Assembly: GCA_964057225.1 (NCBI GenBank)
Contig: OZ059900.1
Span: forward strand, 16,383,638 to 16,447,637
Origin: Auanema rhodensis
Taxonomy: Eukaryota > Nematoda > Chromadorea > Rhabditida > Rhabditidae
Length of the DNA: 64,000 nt
Direction: 5' to 3'
Shown piece after piece: positions 63,618-64,000 of the stretch. A program made the position numbers and the translations under genes. Under the pieces are notes generated by a model, which was given only the letters and a program-made list of their open reading frames with translations, did no database searches and was not told the DNA's origin. The stretch's first letter is position 1, and every line of letters begins with the position of its first letter.

Positions 63618-64000
63618 TTGTTTTTTTCTAGTGTTCAGCATGTAAAATGCTTCATTTTAGTATGTAACACGCTGAAATTCGTTGCATTTGACGACTCATA
63701 TGAACAAAAATCGATTTAATCAATATTAGCCATAAGGGGCGTGCCCTCAGAATATGCTAATTTCCTTAATTTTCTAACCCCTGTTTTTTTGTCGTGAAAG
63801 TGAAACTAGACGTTGTACGAACAAATTTGAGCTAGGTTTCATTGACATTGCATGAGTTTGAACACATGAAATCGTAAGTCAAAACCTTGTTTACAGCGAA
63901 ATTTCCAAAAACTGGTTTTCCAGCATAATAAAATATTTCTCATGGGAAATACTGTGTTTTTGTATTTTTCTAGTGTTCAGCATGTAAAATGCTTCATTTT
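63618..64000 (+). repeat. Start of next p unit, cut by window edge (M187 and partial M188)
   Basis: M187 (63618-63959) carries T5, A186 and A208, so it is the p monomer of another unit that starts eight monomers after M179. M188 is present only as its first 41 bases (63960-64000). The array continues beyond the window. Confidence 0.9.

Larger units (their letters stand above)
1..64000 (+). repeat. Satellite DNA array, 342-bp monomer, 187 full copies
   Basis: One tandem array fills the window. The same 342-bp unit recurs without gap or inversion from base 1, and the phase can be followed to base 63960, where a 41-base partial copy is cut by the window edge. The arithmetic closes: 187 x 342 plus five net single-base insertions gives 63959. 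Most copies differ from the majority sequence at 0-4 positions, so identity is about 98.8-100%. The consensus is about 34% G+C (116 of 342 in M1 with A42). Stops occur in all six frames; the longest stop-free run in the consensus is about 63 codons, so no coding role is supported. Long, homogeneous, HOR-bearing arrays are a known hallmark of centromeric or heterochromatic satellites in eukaryotes; that location here is inference. The family itself is not recognised. Confidence 0.98.

Noticed and set aside
1-64000. CRISPR array
   Set aside because: There are no unique spacers between repeats; the 342-bp units abut directly and are near-identical over their full length.
1-64000. Assembly artefact from over-expanded repeats
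   Set aside because: Neighbouring HOR copies carry private differences and varying unit lengths (12, 5, 7, 3, 9, 8, 6 monomers), unlike a looped assembly of one unit. Local collapse or expansion cannot be excluded without reads.
1-64000. rDNA spacer, tRNA or other structured RNA genes
   Set aside because: No rRNA or tRNA sequence features are visible; the short hairpins in the monomer are too small and generic.

Overview
The whole 64 kb window is one uninterrupted head-to-tail array of a single satellite DNA, with no gene in it. I count 187 complete monomers plus a 41-base start of the next at the right edge, all in the same orientation. Every monomer is 342 bp except five of 343 bp. The consensus is about 34% G+C. 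Both window edges lie inside the array, so neither array end is seen. Megabase-type arrays of this kind, with monomers mostly within about 1-2% of each other and organised into higher-order repeats (HORs), are typical of eukaryotic centromeric, pericentromeric or heterochromatic blocks. I do not recognise the monomer. It is not primate alpha satellite. A plant or animal host is possible and the sequence alone does not decide.

Notation: monomer position 1 is the first base of TTGTATTTTT (window base 1). 'T123' means T at monomer position 123 where the majority base differs. M1, M2 and so on number the monomers from the left. M1-M31 start at 1+342(n-1); single-base insertions then shift the phase by +1 after M31, M83, M93, M98 and M107. 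Letter codes for recurring monomer types: a=G42; b=G193+G263; c=A39+A218; d=T5+T123; e=C41+T164+A218; f=T5+G42+G193+G263; g=T164+G263; x=T5+T123+G193+G263; y=T5+T11+C218; z=T5+T11+A119+T123+T143; j=T322+A328; k=A202, usually with A239 and an 8-T run; p=A186+A208, usually with T5; q=T164, usually with A339; r=G193, often with T32 and G322; s=T27+A227; t=A218 alone or with G322; u=A139, usually with T5; v=C89+T164; n=consensus, no listed variant.

Layout: (1) 1-8208, two copies of a 12-monomer HOR. (2) 8209-16417, a 5-monomer HOR (f/x-g-c-d-e) with gains and losses. (3) 16418-24283, a d-e dimer expanded into two 7-monomer units, then two 3-monomer units. (4) 24284-38993, a 5-monomer HOR (b-C144-A36-j-k) interleaved with a second block (b-C144-A67-T114-T58-T58-A10). 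(5) 38994-51989, an 8/9/6-monomer HOR family beginning p-q-r. (6) 51990-60881, monomers rich in A139. (7) 60882-64000, a return of the p-q-r 8-mer. Diagnostic variants are confined to domains: T123 and C41 stop near 24 kb, G263 stops near 37 kb, A139 begins near 52 kb.

There is no protein-coding gene, RNA gene, transposon, inversion or foreign insertion that I can see. The monomer carries several short dyads and one degenerate CENP-B-box-like motif. The variants were read by eye, so private single-base changes will have been missed.
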